DNA of 64,000 nt from Geothrix campi (GTDB lineage Bacteria; Acidobacteriota; Holophagae; Holophagales; Holophagaceae), in the NCBI RefSeq assembly GCF_024609265.1, contig NZ_JANHMP010000003.1:113497-177496 (forward strand), given 5' to 3'. Below, in pieces: positions 7,352 to 17,549 of the stretch. Both the position numbers and the translations under genes were made by a program. The notes beneath the pieces were generated by a model. It was not told the origin of the DNA and searched no databases. It saw only the letters and a list, made by a program, of their open reading frames with translations. The first letter of the stretch is position 1. Each line of letters begins with the position of its first letter.

Positions 7352-8479
7352 CTACTTCTTCCCGAAGAACCCCAGGATCGCGTCGGCCACTTCCTCAAGC
7401 ATGGCCCCGGTCATCTCGGGATAGACGGGCAGGCTCAGCACTTCCTTGGCGGCCAGTTCGGACTCGGGCAGCTGGCCGGTCTTGTAGCCGAGGGAGGCGA
7501 AGCAGGGCTGACCATGGAGGCAGATGGGGTAGTAGATGGCGCTGCCGATGCCCCGCTCCTTCAAGTGGGTCTGCAGCGCATCGCGCCTGCCGCCCTTCAC
7601 GCGAATGGTGAACTGGTTGTAGATGTGGCGGCCGTCGGGCACCACCTCGCGGGGCAGCACGGCCTCGTCCGCGGTCAGGCCCTTCATGCGCTCCAGATAC
7701 CAGGCGGCGTGCTTCCGGCGGCCCTCGTGCCAGCCGTCGAGCATGGGCAGCTTGGCGCGCAGCACCAGGGCCTGGAACTCGTCCATGCGCCCGTTCATGC
7801 CCACCTCATGGTGCATGTAGACGGGCTCCATGCCATGGACACGGATGCGGCGTACCCGGGCCGCCAGGGCCGCGTCGCCGCGGATGGCGGTCATGCCGGC
7901 GTCGCCGAAGGCCCCGAGGTTCTTGGTGGGATAGAAGCTGTAGGCGGTCATGTCGCCGAACTGGCCGGCGGACTTGCCCCAGCCCTTGGCGCCCAGGCTC
8001 TGGCAGGCATCCTCCAGCACCGGGATGCCGTGTTTCGCGGCCACGGCCATGATGCCCGGCATGTCCGCCAGCTGCCCGAAGAGGTGCACGGGCATGATGG
8101 CCTTGGTGCGCGGCGTGATGGCGGCCTCCACCAGGGCTCCCGTGGCGTTGAAGGTGGCCGGGTCGAGGTCGATGAAGACGGGCTTCGCGCCCAGGCGCGA
8201 CACCACGCCCGCCGAGGCGAAGAACGTGAAGCTGGGCACGATCACTTCGTCACCTTGGCCGATGTCCAGTCCCATCAGGGCCGCCAGCAGGGCGTCTGTT
8301 CCACTCGACATGGCGACGGCGTGGGCGGCGCCCGCGTAGGCGGAGATCTCGGCTTCCAGGCCCTTCACGTTCTCGCCCAGGATGAACGAGGAGCGGTCGA
8401 TGAGGCCGGAGAGCCCTTCCAGCACCTTGGCCTTCACGGCGGCATTCTGCGGGGCGAGCTCAAGCATCGGGACGGCCAT
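7352..8479 (-). CDS. DegT/DnrJ/EryC1/StrS-family aminotransferase
   Basis: The 375-residue PLP enzyme has the family pattern: SSGTDALLAAL (phosphate site, about residue 58), EDACQSLGA (PLP-ring aspartate about 157) and the Schiff-base lysine in YSFYPTKNLGAFGD (Lys186). Family members transaminate keto-sugar nucleotides for surface polysaccharides or antibiotics. The ATG at 8479 is preceded by GGAGG at good distance. It follows lysS by 54 bp on the same strand, with no other sugar-nucleotide gene adjacent; the manC module lies 12 kb away. The sugar substrate cannot be deduced. Confidence 0.9.
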   Translation of the reverse strand: MAVPMLELAPQNAAVKAKVLEGLSGLIDRSSFILGENVKGLEAEISAYAGAAHAVAMSSGTDALLAALMGLDIGQGDEVIVPSFTFFASAGVVSRLGAKPVFIDLDPATFNATGALVEAAITPRTKAIMPVHLFGQLADMPGIMAVAAKHGIPVLEDACQSLGAKGWGKSAGQFGDMTAYSFYPTKNLGAFGDAGMTAIRGDAALAARVRRIRVHGMEPVYMHHEVGMNGRMDEFQALVLRAKLPMLDGWHEGRRKHAAWYLERMKGLTADEAVLPREVVPDGRHIYNQFTIRVKGGRRDALQTHLKERGIGSAIYYPICLHGQPCFASLGYKTGQLPESELAAKEVLSLPVYPEMTGAMLEEVADAILGFFGKK

Positions 8480-8532
8480 GGGAGCCTCCAATCAGGGTTT
8501 TCAAGTATGGCAGTGGGTCAAGCCAGATTCCG

Positions 8533-10047
8533 TCACATCGACTCGTCGAGCGTCTCGCTCGGCTTCATCGGCCGCATGAGGGGGAACAGGATGACGTCGC
8601 GGATGCTGGCGCTGTTGGTGAGGAGCATGACGAGACGGTCAATGCCGATGCCTTCGCCACCGGTGGGGGGGAGGCCGTGTTCCAGGCTGGTGACGAAGTC
8701 CAGGTCCAGCAGCATGGCCTCGTCGTTCCCGGCTTCGCGCTCATTCATCTGGGCCTGGAAGCGGCCCATCTGATCGATGGGATCGTTCAGCTCGGAGTAG
8801 GCGTTGGCCAGCTCCATGCCGCCGATGAACAGCTCGAAGCGGTCTACGAAGCGGTCGTCGCCCTCCAGCGTCTTCGTGAGGGGCGACAGCTCGATGGGGT
8901 AGTCCGTGATGAAAGTCGGCTGAATGAGCTGCTTCTCGGCGTAGTGCTCGAAGAGGTCCCCCAGGAGGGTGCCCACGGTCTTGGTGCCCGCATCCTCGAT
9001 GTGCACGGCCTTGGCCAGGGTGCGGACGCTGTCCCCATCCTCCAGCTGGTGGCGGTCGATGCCGCCGTACTGCGCGATGGCATCCTTCATGGTGAGCCGG
9101 CGGAAGGGCGCGGCATACGAGATCTCCTGTTCGCCCCAGGGCAGCGACTCGGAGCCGACCACGTCCTTCGCCAGGGTGGAGATCAGTCCTTCGGTGAGCG
9201 CCATCATGTCCCGCAGGTCCTGGCCGGCGGCGTAAAACTCCATCATGGTGAACTCGGGATTGTGGCGGACGCTGAGGCCCTCGTTCCGGAAATTCCGGTT
9301 GATCTCGAAGACCTTCTCGAAGCCTCCCACGATGAGGCGCTTGAGGTAGAGCTCCGGCGCGATGCGGAGGTAGAGGGGCATGTCCAGGGCGTTATGGTGC
9401 GTGGTGAAGGGCCGGGCCGTGGCGCCGCCCGGGATGGGCTGCATCATGGGCGTCTCCACTTCCAGATAGCCCTGGTCCTCCATGAACCGCCGCACGCCGC
9501 TCACGATGCGCGACCGGGTCTGGAAGGTCTTCAGCACGTCGCCGTTGGAGATGAGATCCAGGTACCGCTGGCGGTAGCGCTGCTCCTTGTCCTGGAGGCC
9601 GTGCCACTTTTCCGGGAGTGGCAGCAGGGCCTTGCTGAGGAACTGCACCTCTTTCACCCGCACGCTCAATTCGCCCGTCTTGGTGCGCATGAGCGGCCCC
9701 GTGACGCTGACGAAATCCCCCATGTCGAGGAGCTTGAGAATGTCCCAGCCCGGCTCCGCCACGTCATCCTTGCGGAAGAAGGCCTGGAGCTTCTCCCCGT
9801 TTTCGGTCAGGTGCGCGAAGACGCTCTTGCCCATCTCGCGGATGGTGAGCACGCGACCCATGGCCGACACCGTGAGACCGAGACCCTCCAGCTTCTCGTT
9901 GGGCCAGGCTTCGGCGTCCGCATAGGTCGCCGCGAGTTCGGCGATGCCATGGGTGCGCTTCGCCTTTCGTGGCCAGGCATCCAGTCCGAGGGCCTTGAGT
10001 TTTTCGAGCTTCTCAAGGCGGATGTCGCGGTACTGGTTGGGCTGCAT
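8533..10047 (-). CDS. lysS: Lysyl-tRNA synthetase, class II
   Basis: The 504-residue protein has the OB-fold anticodon-binding domain (residues about 40-150) and the class II catalytic core. Motif 2 is FRNEGLSVRHNPEFTMMEFY and motif 3 is GGEGIGIDRLVMLLT. It charges tRNA-Lys with lysine. The ATG at 10047 (MQPNQYRDIRLEKL) has GGAG six bases upstream; an in-frame start at 10068 would add seven residues. Length matches bacterial LysS. Confidence 0.96.
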   Translation of the reverse strand: MQPNQYRDIRLEKLEKLKALGLDAWPRKAKRTHGIAELAATYADAEAWPNEKLEGLGLTVSAMGRVLTIREMGKSVFAHLTENGEKLQAFFRKDDVAEPGWDILKLLDMGDFVSVTGPLMRTKTGELSVRVKEVQFLSKALLPLPEKWHGLQDKEQRYRQRYLDLISNGDVLKTFQTRSRIVSGVRRFMEDQGYLEVETPMMQPIPGGATARPFTTHHNALDMPLYLRIAPELYLKRLIVGGFEKVFEINRNFRNEGLSVRHNPEFTMMEFYAAGQDLRDMMALTEGLISTLAKDVVGSESLPWGEQEISYAAPFRRLTMKDAIAQYGGIDRHQLEDGDSVRTLAKAVHIEDAGTKTVGTLLGDLFEHYAEKQLIQPTFITDYPIELSPLTKTLEGDDRFVDRFELFIGGMELANAYSELNDPIDQMGRFQAQMNEREAGNDEAMLLDLDFVTSLEHGLPPTGGEGIGIDRLVMLLTNSASIRDVILFPLMRPMKPSETLDESM

Positions 10048-10084
10048 GGGGGCTCCGGCACGAACCATCTAGTTTAACGGAGGA

Positions 10085-11050
10085 TCACGGCTCACCGAAG
10101 CGATAGGCCAGGTAGGCCGTGATATCCGGGGCGGTGAAGGTGCCGGCCTCCTCGCTGACGCCGAAGCGCCAACGCGGCAGGCGCGTGTGGCGGAGGGTCC
10201 AGTGCTGCTGCCAGCCGGCCCGGTCCAGGCGCGCGAGGCCCGTCTGGTAGGGGCTGCCGGTGTAGCCGACGCTGACTTCCAGGCCGAGGCCATCAATGAG
10301 TCCGCGGCTCTGGCCCAGCCAGGCCACAGAGCCCCAGGCCCGGTTGAAGGAGGTCCTGTCCATGACTTCCCGCAGCGGACTATGCCTCGGAAGACCGAGC
10401 ATCACCCGCTCCGCCTGGCCGAAGACCTTGAAACGGCCGTACCGCTTCCAGGCCGCGGCGCCCACCAGGCCGTCGGTGCCGCCGCTGCCGGAGAAATCAG
10501 ACTGCTTCCCGGTCGGCAGTTGCACCGAGACCCCGAGGCGGCCGCCGGCGTCCGCGGTACCGAAGGGCCGGACCCAGGCCACGTCCAGATCCATGAGGGC
10601 CGCCCCGGGCCGGGACAGGTCCCCGATGACATGGCCATCCCGCTCCAGGTGATAGACCAGCCGGTTCTTCGGCGCGTCCTCCCGTCCACCCTGGGGCAGA
10701 TTGAACAGCTGATGCCAGTTCCAGATGGCCTGATCGGCGATGCCACCGGACCTGGAGGCCACGCGGGTACGGACGTTGATCCGCGTGGAGCCAGCCTTCA
10801 CGGCCCAGTCCCAGGTCAGCTGCCACTCCTCGCCATCCAGGCGCGCGAAACTGCGGCCGTCGGCGCTGTGCTCTAGGTCGGGACGCAGCATCTGGCTGGT
10901 GACTTCCAGCGCCAGCTCACTGGCTCCTTCAGGCAAGGGCTCGGGGAAGCCCTCGAACCAGGCCAATCGGTTGGGCCGCGGCGTCTCCTGGGCCGCCAGC
11001 CCCACGGCCACCATTGCAATCACCAATACTCTGAGATTGACGCAGGTCAC
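10085..11050 (-). CDS. DUF3187-like outer-membrane protein
   Basis: Taking the GTG at 11050 gives 321 residues starting VTCVNLRVLVIAMVAVGLAA, a clear signal peptide, with AGGAG six bases upstream; the longest frame begins at 11137 without such a site. The mature protein is rich in alternating hydrophobic strands and aromatic ends (it finishes AYLAYRFGEP, with a terminal beta-strand), as expected for an outer-membrane barrel. Segments such as LPTGKQSDFSGSGGTD resemble DUF3187, a family of unknown function. It lies 37 bp before lysS on the same strand. Confidence 0.6.
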   Translation of the reverse strand: MTCVNLRVLVIAMVAVGLAAQETPRPNRLAWFEGFPEPLPEGASELALEVTSQMLRPDLEHSADGRSFARLDGEEWQLTWDWAVKAGSTRINVRTRVASRSGGIADQAIWNWHQLFNLPQGGREDAPKNRLVYHLERDGHVIGDLSRPGAALMDLDVAWVRPFGTADAGGRLGVSVQLPTGKQSDFSGSGGTDGLVGAAAWKRYGRFKVFGQAERVMLGLPRHSPLREVMDRTSFNRAWGSVAWLGQSRGLIDGLGLEVSVGYTGSPYQTGLARLDRAGWQQHWTLRHTRLPRWRFGVSEEAGTFTAPDITAYLAYRFGEP

Positions 11051-11223
11051 GGCATCTCTCCTGAACTCCATACATACTCGATTTTCAAGGTGGGAATGAT
11101 TTTGATTAATTCCCCAATGGTCATGAAAGAATGGCATCGTATGGATAGATGATGCCCGTATGATGATCGAGCCCGGTTCATTCCAAACGCCACCCTTCCA
11201 CCGCCCTTCTTATGGAGCCAGCC

Positions 11224-12534
11224 ATGTCACGCCTGAAAACCCGTCTTCTGGAGAAAATCCAGGAACACCGCCCTCGCACCCAGAAGCTCACGAAAGAGTT
11301 CGCGGATGTCGTCATCGACCAGGTGAACATCGGCCAGGTCATCGGCGGTGCCCGTGACATCCACGCGCTGGTGACGGACATCTCCTACCTGGACCCCCAG
11401 GAGGGCATCCGCTTCCGTGGCAAGAACATCCCCGAGACCTTCGCGGCGCTGCCGAAGGCCCAGGGCGGCGAATACCCCACGGTGGAATCCTTCTGGTACT
11501 TCCTGCTGACGGGCGAGATCCCCACCCAGGCGGAAGTGGACGAGGTTCTGGCGGACTTCCAGGGCCGTTCGAAAGTTCCCGGTTACGTGTTCGATGTGCT
11601 GAAGGCCATGCCCAAGGACAGCCACCCCATGGCCATGCTGTCCACCGCCATCCTCTCCATGCAGAAGGAGAGCCAGTTCGCGGCGAAGTACCACGAGACG
11701 AAGAAGAACGACTACTGGGACACGATGTACGAGGACGCCACCACCCTGGTGGCCCGCCTGCCCGAGATCGCGGCCTTCATCTACCGCTGGAAGTACAAGA
11801 ACGGCGACATCATCGCCCCCAAGGCCGGCCTCGACATGGGCGCCAACTTCGCCCACATGATGGGGATCGCCAAGCCCTACGACGATGTGGCCCGCATGTA
11901 TTTCATCCTCCACAGCGACCATGAGAGCGGCAATGTCAGCGCCCACACCACCCACCTGGTGGCTTCGGCCCTGTCCGACGCCTACTACAGCCTGAGCGCC
12001 GGCATCAACGGCCTGGCGGGTCCGCTCCACGGCCTGGCCAACCAGGAAGTGCTCGACTGGATCATGAGCTTCCAGAAGCAGATGGGCGGCGCCGAACCCA
12101 CCGAGGAGAACGTCAAGAAGGCCCTGTGGGACACCCTGAACTCGGGCCACGTCATCCCCGGCTACGGCCACGCTGTGCTGCGCAAGACCGATCCCCGCTA
12201 CACCGCGCAGATGGAGTTCTGCCTCAAGCACCTGCCCAACGATCCCCTCTTCAAGCTCGTCAACACCATCTACAAGGTGGCGCCCGGCGTGCTCACGGAG
12301 CAGGGCAAGACCAAGAACCCCTGGCCCAATGTGGATGCTCAGAGCGGCGTGATCCAGTGGTACTACGGGCTGAAGGAATACGATTTCTACACCGTGCTCT
12401 TCGGCGTGGGCCGCGCCCTGGGCGTGCTGGCCAACATCACCTGGGACCGCGCCCTGGGCTACCCCCTGGAGCGCCCCAAGTCCGTCACCACCGCCATGCT
12501 CGAAGAGTGGGCGGCCAAGGGCGGGCGGAAGTAG
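11224..12534 (+). CDS. gltA: Citrate synthase, eukaryote-like (mitochondrial-type)
   Basis: The 436-residue enzyme condenses acetyl-CoA with oxaloacetate. The catalytic residues are recognisable as His269 (GPLHGLANQEV), His316 (PGYGHAVLRKTDPRY) and Asp371 (PWPNVDAQSG), equivalent to His274, His320 and Asp375 of pig citrate synthase. Long stretches such as NGLAGPLHGLANQEVL, KNPWPNVDAQSG and RALGYPLERPKS are almost the animal mitochondrial sequence and unlike the usual bacterial type I or II forms. Such enzymes are established in Geobacter relatives. The ATG at 11224 has GGAG upstream; a second in-frame ATG at 11212 adds four residues. A strong bidirectional terminator follows. Confidence 0.95.
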   Translation: MSRLKTRLLEKIQEHRPRTQKLTKEFADVVIDQVNIGQVIGGARDIHALVTDISYLDPQEGIRFRGKNIPETFAALPKAQGGEYPTVESFWYFLLTGEIPTQAEVDEVLADFQGRSKVPGYVFDVLKAMPKDSHPMAMLSTAILSMQKESQFAAKYHETKKNDYWDTMYEDATTLVARLPEIAAFIYRWKYKNGDIIAPKAGLDMGANFAHMMGIAKPYDDVARMYFILHSDHESGNVSAHTTHLVASALSDAYYSLSAGINGLAGPLHGLANQEVLDWIMSFQKQMGGAEPTEENVKKALWDTLNSGHVIPGYGHAVLRKTDPRYTAQMEFCLKHLPNDPLFKLVNTIYKVAPGVLTEQGKTKNPWPNVDAQSGVIQWYYGLKEYDFYTVLFGVGRALGVLANITWDRALGYPLERPKSVTTAMLEEWAAKGGRK

Positions 12535-12562
12535 GCAGCGGCACTCGGCTATCTGCCATCAG

Positions 12563-12596
12563 AGAAAAGGGCGGGCCGGTTGGCCCGCCCTTTTCT
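12563..12596. terminator. Bidirectional terminator between citrate synthase and pyrG
   Basis: A perfect 15-bp stem (AGAAAAGGGCGGGCC, loop GGTT, then its complement ending CCCTTTTCT) lies between two convergent genes. The A-run on one side and the T-run on the other allow it to end transcripts from both directions. Confidence 0.88.
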
Positions 12597-12611
12597 TCTC
12601 CACGGGAATCA

Positions 12612-14222
12612 TCAACCGCGGTTCGCGGCACTCGCCTTCACGAAGGCGGTGAACAGGGGGTGCGGGTTCAGGGGGCGGCTCTTGAACTCGGGATGGAACT
12701 GGCAGGCCAGGAAGTAGGGATGGTCCCTCAGCTCCACGATCTCCACGAAGACGCCGTCGGGGCTCATGCCGGTGAACTGCAGGCCCTTGTCCTCCAGGGC
12801 CTTCCGGTACTCGTGGTTGAACTCGTAGCGGTGGCGGTGGCGCTCGCTGATCTCGGTACCGCCATACGCCTTCGCGGCCTGGCTGTCCGGCGCAAGGCGG
12901 CAGGGGTAGGCACCTAGCCGCATGGTGCCACCCAGCTCCTCCACGTCCACCAGCTCGCGCAGTTTGAAGATGACACGGTGCTTGGGCGCGTCATCAAATT
13001 CGGTGGAATCGGCGCCTTCGAGGCCCGCCACGTTGCGGGCGAACTCCACGGAGGCCATCTGCATGCCGAGGCAGATGCCGAAGAACGGGATCTTGTGTTC
13101 ACGGGCGTACTGGATGGACTTGATCATGCCGCGGGTGCCACGCACGCCGAAGCCGCCAGGCACCAGGATGCCGTGACAGTCCTGGAGGAACGTGGCCGGG
13201 TCCTGATTCTCCAGATCTTCGGCCTCGATCCACTTGAGGTCCACGTGGGTCTCCAATCCGTAGCCCGCGTGGTGGAGGGCCTCGATGAGGCTCTTGTAGC
13301 TCTCCTTGAACTCCACGTACTTGCCCACGATGCCGATGCGCACGTTGCCCTTGGGGTTGCGGATGCGATGCAGGAGGTTCTGCCAGGCGCTGAGGTCCGG
13401 TTCCTTCTCGCCCAGCCCCAGCAGAGCCGCCACTTTGGTGTCCAGGCCCTCCAGGTGCAGGTTCAGGGGCACTTCATAGATGGAGTGGGCGTCCCGGCAG
13501 CTGAACACGGCATCCGGCGTCACCGAACAGAACAGGGCGATCTTGTCCTTCAGGTCGCGGGGGATGTCCTGCTCCGCACGGCAGAGCAGCACATCCGGCT
13601 GGATGCCCAGGGCCCGCAGCTCCTTCACGCTGTGCTGGGTCGGCTTCGACTTCAGCTCGCCCGCGGCCTTGATGAAGGGCACGTAGGTCAGGTGCATGTT
13701 GAGGGCGTTGGCCTTCATCTGGGAATCCAGGCCCACCTCCAGCTTGAACTGGCGGATGGCCTCCAGGAACGGCTGGCTCTCGATGTCGCCCACCGTGCCG
13801 CCGATCTCGATGATCACCACGTCCATGTCCTTGGCGACCTTCTTCATCACGCCCTTGATCTCGTCCGTGATGTGGGGGATCACCTGCACGGTCTTGCCCA
13901 GGTAATCGCCACGCCGCTCCTTCTGGATCACCGTGTTGTAGATGCGACCCGTGGTGATGGTGTGGTTCTGCGTGGTGGGGACCGAGGTGAACCGCTCGTA
14001 GTGGCCCAGGTCCAGATCCGTCTCGGCGCCATCGTCCGTGACGAACACCTCGCCATGCTGGAAGGGCGACATGGTGCCCGGATCCACGTTGAGGTAGGGG
14101 TCCATCTTCATGAGCGTGACCTTCAGCCCCCGGGCCTCCAGCAGCGCCCCCAGGCTGGCCGCCGCGATCCCCTTGCCCAGCGAGCTCAGCACACCACCGG
14201 TCACGAACACATACTTGGTCAT
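12612..14222 (-). CDS. pyrG: CTP synthase
   Basis: The 536-residue enzyme aminates UTP to CTP. The N-terminal synthase domain starts [19 protein letters not shown] (P-loop) and contains [10 protein letters not shown]. The C-terminal class I glutaminase domain has the nucleophile in GICLGMQMA and the His-x-Glu pair in [15 protein letters not shown] lies before the ATG. It is 31 bp downstream of argS on the same strand, so the two are probably co-transcribed. Confidence 0.97.
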   Translation of the reverse strand: MTKYVFVTGGVLSSLGKGIAAASLGALLEARGLKVTLMKMDPYLNVDPGTMSPFQHGEVFVTDDGAETDLDLGHYERFTSVPTTQNHTITTGRIYNTVIQKERRGDYLGKTVQVIPHITDEIKGVMKKVAKDMDVVIIEIGGTVGDIESQPFLEAIRQFKLEVGLDSQMKANALNMHLTYVPFIKAAGELKSKPTQHSVKELRALGIQPDVLLCRAEQDIPRDLKDKIALFCSVTPDAVFSCRDAHSIYEVPLNLHLEGLDTKVAALLGLGEKEPDLSAWQNLLHRIRNPKGNVRIGIVGKYVEFKESYKSLIEALHHAGYGLETHVDLKWIEAEDLENQDPATFLQDCHGILVPGGFGVRGTRGMIKSIQYAREHKIPFFGICLGMQMASVEFARNVAGLEGADSTEFDDAPKHRVIFKLRELVDVEELGGTMRLGAYPCRLAPDSQAAKAYGGTEISERHRHRYEFNHEYRKALEDKGLQFTGMSPDGVFVEIVELRDHPYFLACQFHPEFKSRPLNPHPLFTAFVKASAANRG

Positions 14223-14253
14223 GGAAGCTCCTGGGATCGAATATCGGTGAGGC

Positions 14254-16053
14254 TCACATCTCCTCCGGGGCCTGGATGCCCATGAGGTACAGCCCCTGGC
14301 GCAGCGCGCGGGCGGTGGCGACGCACAGCGTGAGGCGGGCGTCGCGGACTTCCGGCGCGTTCTCCGGGGCCAGGATGGGGCAGTTGGTGTAGTAGCCGCT
14401 GAAAGACCGGGCTAGGCTCACCAGCTGCCGAGCGAGGGGCGTGGCCATGCAGCCATCGGCCACGGCGGACACGGCGCCGGGCAGACCCGCCAGCTCGAAG
14501 AGCAGGGCCTGGGCTTCGGGGGCTGCGAGGCCCTCGTGGCTTCCCGGAAGCTGCGCTTCCGGGAAGGAGAGGAAAGGACCACTCGTCGACTGGGTATGGG
14601 CTTTGGCCGCCCAGTCGCCGCCGGCCTTGCGCAGCACGCTCATGATGCGGGCGTGGGCGTACTGCACGTAGGGGCCCGTGTCGCCGTCGAGGGCGATGAC
14701 GCGATCCCACGTGAAGGTGATGGGCTTCACGCGGTCGTTCATGGCATCGAAGAACACCACGGCGCCCATGCCCAGGATTTCGGCCACCTCGGCCTTGTCC
14801 TTCAGGTCGGGGTTCTTCTCCTCGATGATGGCGGCCACGCGCTCCCGAGCCTCGTCCAGCACGTCCTCCAGGAAGATGACGTTGCCCTTGCGGGTGCTCA
14901 TCTTCCCTTCCGGCAGCTTCACCATGCCGAAGGGCGTGTGCAGCATGCGGCCCTTGAACCACGGGTCCAGCTTGTCGAGGACGGCAAAGATCTGCTGGAA
15001 GTGGAGCACCTGATCCGTGCCCACCACGTAGAGGCAGCGGTCGAAGCCGTAGGTCTCTTTGCGGTACAGCGCCGCCGCCAGATCGCGAGTGGCGTAGATG
15101 CTGGTGCCGTCCGCCTTCTGCACCAGGCAGGGCGTGGCGATGCCCACGTCCTCCAGGTTGACGATGCGGGCGCCGTTGTTCCCCTCCACCAGGAGACCCG
15201 CATCCTCCAACCGCTGCATGGTCGGAACGAGCTGATCCTCGTAGAAGGCCTCGCCCTGGTCCAGAGTATCGAAGCTCACGCCCAGGCGGTCGTAGATGCG
15301 CTGGAATTCCCGGAGCGAGATCTTGCGGAACCAGTTCCAGAGGCGCCGGGCCTCGGCGTCGCCGGCCTCAAGGCGCTTGAACCAGTCGCGGGCTTCGTCG
15401 CGCATGGCAGGATCATTCTCCTCTTCGGCGTGGAAGCGCACGTAGAGCTGGAAGAGGCGGAACAGCGGCGTGCGGCGCTTCTCGGGCGCGGGCTCGGCCC
15501 AGTCGAAATCCTGTTCCAGATCCGCATTCTCCGCCTGGGCCCAGCGGGTGTAGGCCGCCAGCAGCGTCCCGAACTGGGTGCCCCAGTCGCCCAGGTGGTT
15601 GAGGCGGATCACCTCGTAGCCCAGGAACTGGTGGGTCTGGGCCAGGGTGTGGCCGATCATGGTGGAGCGCAGATGGCCGATGGTGAAGAGCTTGGCGATG
15701 TTTGGCGAACTGTACTCGACGATGACCTTCTTGCCGTTGGCCGCGCGGGAACCATAGGGCCGATCCGCGGGCGCCTCGAGGATCGCCCCCAACACGGCCT
15801 GGGCGCGGGTCGCCGGCGCCAGCTTCAGGTTCAGGTAGGGGCCCGTGGCCACCAGAGTCGCGCCCTCGACCGCGATGGCTCCGGCCAGTTCCTGCGACAG
15901 CTGCACCGGGTTCTTCCCCAGCTGCTTGGCGGCGCGGAAGCAGGGGAAGGCCAGATCGCCCAGCTCGCCAGACTTGGGCCGCTCCAGCGTGATCTCCACG
16001 CCGGGCAGCGCCGCCGTCAGCTGCTGTTCGAAGGTGTGTCGCAAAGCATCCAT
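14254..16053 (-). CDS. argS: Arginyl-tRNA synthetase
   Basis: At 599 residues the protein has the N-terminal Add-1 domain (residues 1-95), the class I HIGH motif in [16 protein letters not shown] (about residue 135), the catalytic core with [12 protein letters not shown] upstream of it, and a C-terminal DALR anticodon-binding domain ending [17 protein letters not shown]. It charges tRNA-Arg. It lies between the split-transketolase gene (55 bp upstream) and pyrG (31 bp downstream), all on the minus strand. Confidence 0.96.
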   Translation of the reverse strand: MDALRHTFEQQLTAALPGVEITLERPKSGELGDLAFPCFRAAKQLGKNPVQLSQELAGAIAVEGATLVATGPYLNLKLAPATRAQAVLGAILEAPADRPYGSRAANGKKVIVEYSSPNIAKLFTIGHLRSTMIGHTLAQTHQFLGYEVIRLNHLGDWGTQFGTLLAAYTRWAQAENADLEQDFDWAEPAPEKRRTPLFRLFQLYVRFHAEEENDPAMRDEARDWFKRLEAGDAEARRLWNWFRKISLREFQRIYDRLGVSFDTLDQGEAFYEDQLVPTMQRLEDAGLLVEGNNGARIVNLEDVGIATPCLVQKADGTSIYATRDLAAALYRKETYGFDRCLYVVGTDQVLHFQQIFAVLDKLDPWFKGRMLHTPFGMVKLPEGKMSTRKGNVIFLEDVLDEARERVAAIIEEKNPDLKDKAEVAEILGMGAVVFFDAMNDRVKPITFTWDRVIALDGDTGPYVQYAHARIMSVLRKAGGDWAAKAHTQSTSGPFLSFPEAQLPGSHEGLAAPEAQALLFELAGLPGAVSAVADGCMATPLARQLVSLARSFSGYYTNCPILAPENAPEVRDARLTLCVATARALRQGLYLMGIQAPEEM

Positions 16054-16108
16054 CAGGTATGTCCTCAGTCCCCATCGGACGGCGCGGAGGCCACCCGATG
16101 TCGTAGGG

Positions 16109-16939
16109 TCAATCCGCCAGTTCGGCCAGGGCCTTCTCGTAGTCTTCGGTCTTGGGAGCCACGCCGTGCCAGCCGGCCTGGTTCTCCATGAAGCTCACGC
16201 CCTTCCCCTTCACCGTGCGGGCGCAGATCATCGCGGGCTGGCCCTTCACGGTCCGGGCCCAGGCCAGGGCCGCCAGGATCTGAGTGAAGTCGTGGCCGTC
16301 GATCTCCATCACGGCCCACCCGAAGGCCCGCCACTTGTCGGGCACGGGGTTGATGTTCATGACCTTCCTCACCTCGCCGTCGATCTGCAGGCCGTTCAGG
16401 TCATGGAACACGCACAGGTTGTCGAGCTTGTGGTGGGGCGCGGCCATGGCCGCCTCCCAGATCACGCCCTCCTGGCTTTCGCCATCGCCCACCACGCAGT
16501 AGACGCGCTGGGCGGCCTGCTGGACCTTGAGGCCCAGCGCGATGCCCACGGCCTGGGGCAGGCCCTGGCCCAGGCTGCCGGTGGTGACCTCCACACCGGG
16601 GGTGTAGTGGTTTTCCGCGTGGCCCTGGAGCTTCGTGGGGTACTGCCGGAAGGTCTCAAGCCAGGCCTTCGGGAAGAACCCCTGGTCCGCGAGGATGGCG
16701 TACTGGGCGGGACAGGCATGGCCCTTGGAGAGCACGAACCGGTCGCGGGCCGGGTCCGCCGGGTTCTCAGGGAACACGGTCATTTCGTGGTAGTAGAGCG
16801 CCACGCCGATGTCGATCCAGCTGAGGCTCCCGCCCGGGTGGCCGCTCTGGGCCTTGTAGACCTGCAGCAGCACATCCCGCCGCAAGGCTTTCGCCCTCGC
16901 CGCCAGATCCTCGACGGACTCCAATTTCTGCTGAGGCAT
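16109..16939 (-). CDS. Transketolase, N-terminal (thiamine-binding) subunit
   Basis: The 276-residue protein contains only the PP domain of transketolase: SGHPGGSLSWIDIGVALYY near residue 35, the SKGHACPAQYA histidine loop, TGSLGQGLPQAVGIALG, and the TPP/Mg motif VVGDGESQEGVIWEAA with HDLNGLQIDG. Split transketolases keep a separate C-terminal pyrimidine-binding subunit, usually the next gene; here the next gene is argS, and no C-terminal half is found in the window. The ATG at 16939 follows AAGGATGGGGTC; the long frame to 17602 runs over rpsT on the other strand and is rejected. Full activity would need a partner encoded elsewhere. Confidence 0.87.
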   Translation of the reverse strand: MPQQKLESVEDLAARAKALRRDVLLQVYKAQSGHPGGSLSWIDIGVALYYHEMTVFPENPADPARDRFVLSKGHACPAQYAILADQGFFPKAWLETFRQYPTKLQGHAENHYTPGVEVTTGSLGQGLPQAVGIALGLKVQQAAQRVYCVVGDGESQEGVIWEAAMAAPHHKLDNLCVFHDLNGLQIDGEVRKVMNINPVPDKWRAFGWAVMEIDGHDFTQILAALAWARTVKGQPAMICARTVKGKGVSFMENQAGWHGVAPKTEDYEKALAELAD

Positions 16940-17040
16940 GACCCCATCCTTCCCGGGAGGCCATTCGCCTCCGATTAGGATGCCCTGGGGAGGGCCGCTC
17001 CGGAAGGGGGCGAATGACCCCTGGGACCCGCCTTTTGCCC

Positions 17041-17068
17041 TTGACCCACGCGGTGTTTGCGATAGGAT
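17041..17068 (+). promoter_or_regulatory. Sigma-70-type promoter of rpsT
   Basis: TTGACC, a 16-bp spacer, then TAGGAT: five of six consensus bases in the -35 and four of six in the -10. It sits 63 bp before the rpsT start in a region with no gene and points the right way. Confidence 0.7.
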
Positions 17069-17131
17069 GGTCTTTCGCGCTTCCCCAAGCCCCTGCGAGG
17101 GGGACTGTCCCGGAAGCTGGAGATCCGACTC

Positions 17132-17395
17132 ATGGCCAATCACAAGTCCGCCGCCAAGAAGGCCCGCCGCGATGCCGAGGCCCGCCTCCGCAACCGCAGC
17201 AACCGTTCGACCCTGAAGTCCGCCGTCAAGAGCTTCCTGGCTCTGATCGCCGGCGGCAAGAAGGACGAGGCCGCCAAGGTGCTGCCCCTGACCCAGGGCC
17301 TGGTCGACAAGGCCTGCCGCAAGGGCGTGATGCACAAGAACGCCGCCAACCGGACCAAGTCCCGCCTGGCCGCCAAAGTGAACAACCTGGCTTAA
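17132..17395 (+). CDS. rpsT: 30S ribosomal protein S20
   Basis: The 87-residue basic, helical protein begins MANHKSAAKKARRDAEARLR and contains KGVMHKNAANRTKSRLA, the S20 signature. It binds 16S rRNA early in 30S assembly. It is a single-gene unit between a good promoter at 17041-17068 and a strong terminator at 17415-17445. Confidence 0.97.
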   Translation: MANHKSAAKKARRDAEARLRNRSNRSTLKSAVKSFLALIAGGKKDEAAKVLPLTQGLVDKACRKGVMHKNAANRTKSRLAAKVNNLA

Positions 17396-17414
17396 CCAGT
17401 CTTCAGGCTTTACA

Positions 17415-17445
17415 AATGGACCCGGAGAGCCGGGTCCATTGTTTT
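17415..17445 (+). terminator. Rho-independent terminator of rpsT
   Basis: An 11-bp perfect stem, AATGGACCCGG with loop AGAG and its complement, is followed by GTTTTGT. It lies 20 bp after the rpsT stop codon. Confidence 0.88.
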
Positions 17446-17549
17446 GTAATCTCGCGTATCCCAAGGGGATACCGAGAGAGTGAACAACCTGACCAGGGAC
17501 CACCCGGCGAGTTCTTCTCCTTTTTTGGGGCTCCTGAAATGCTGGAGGC

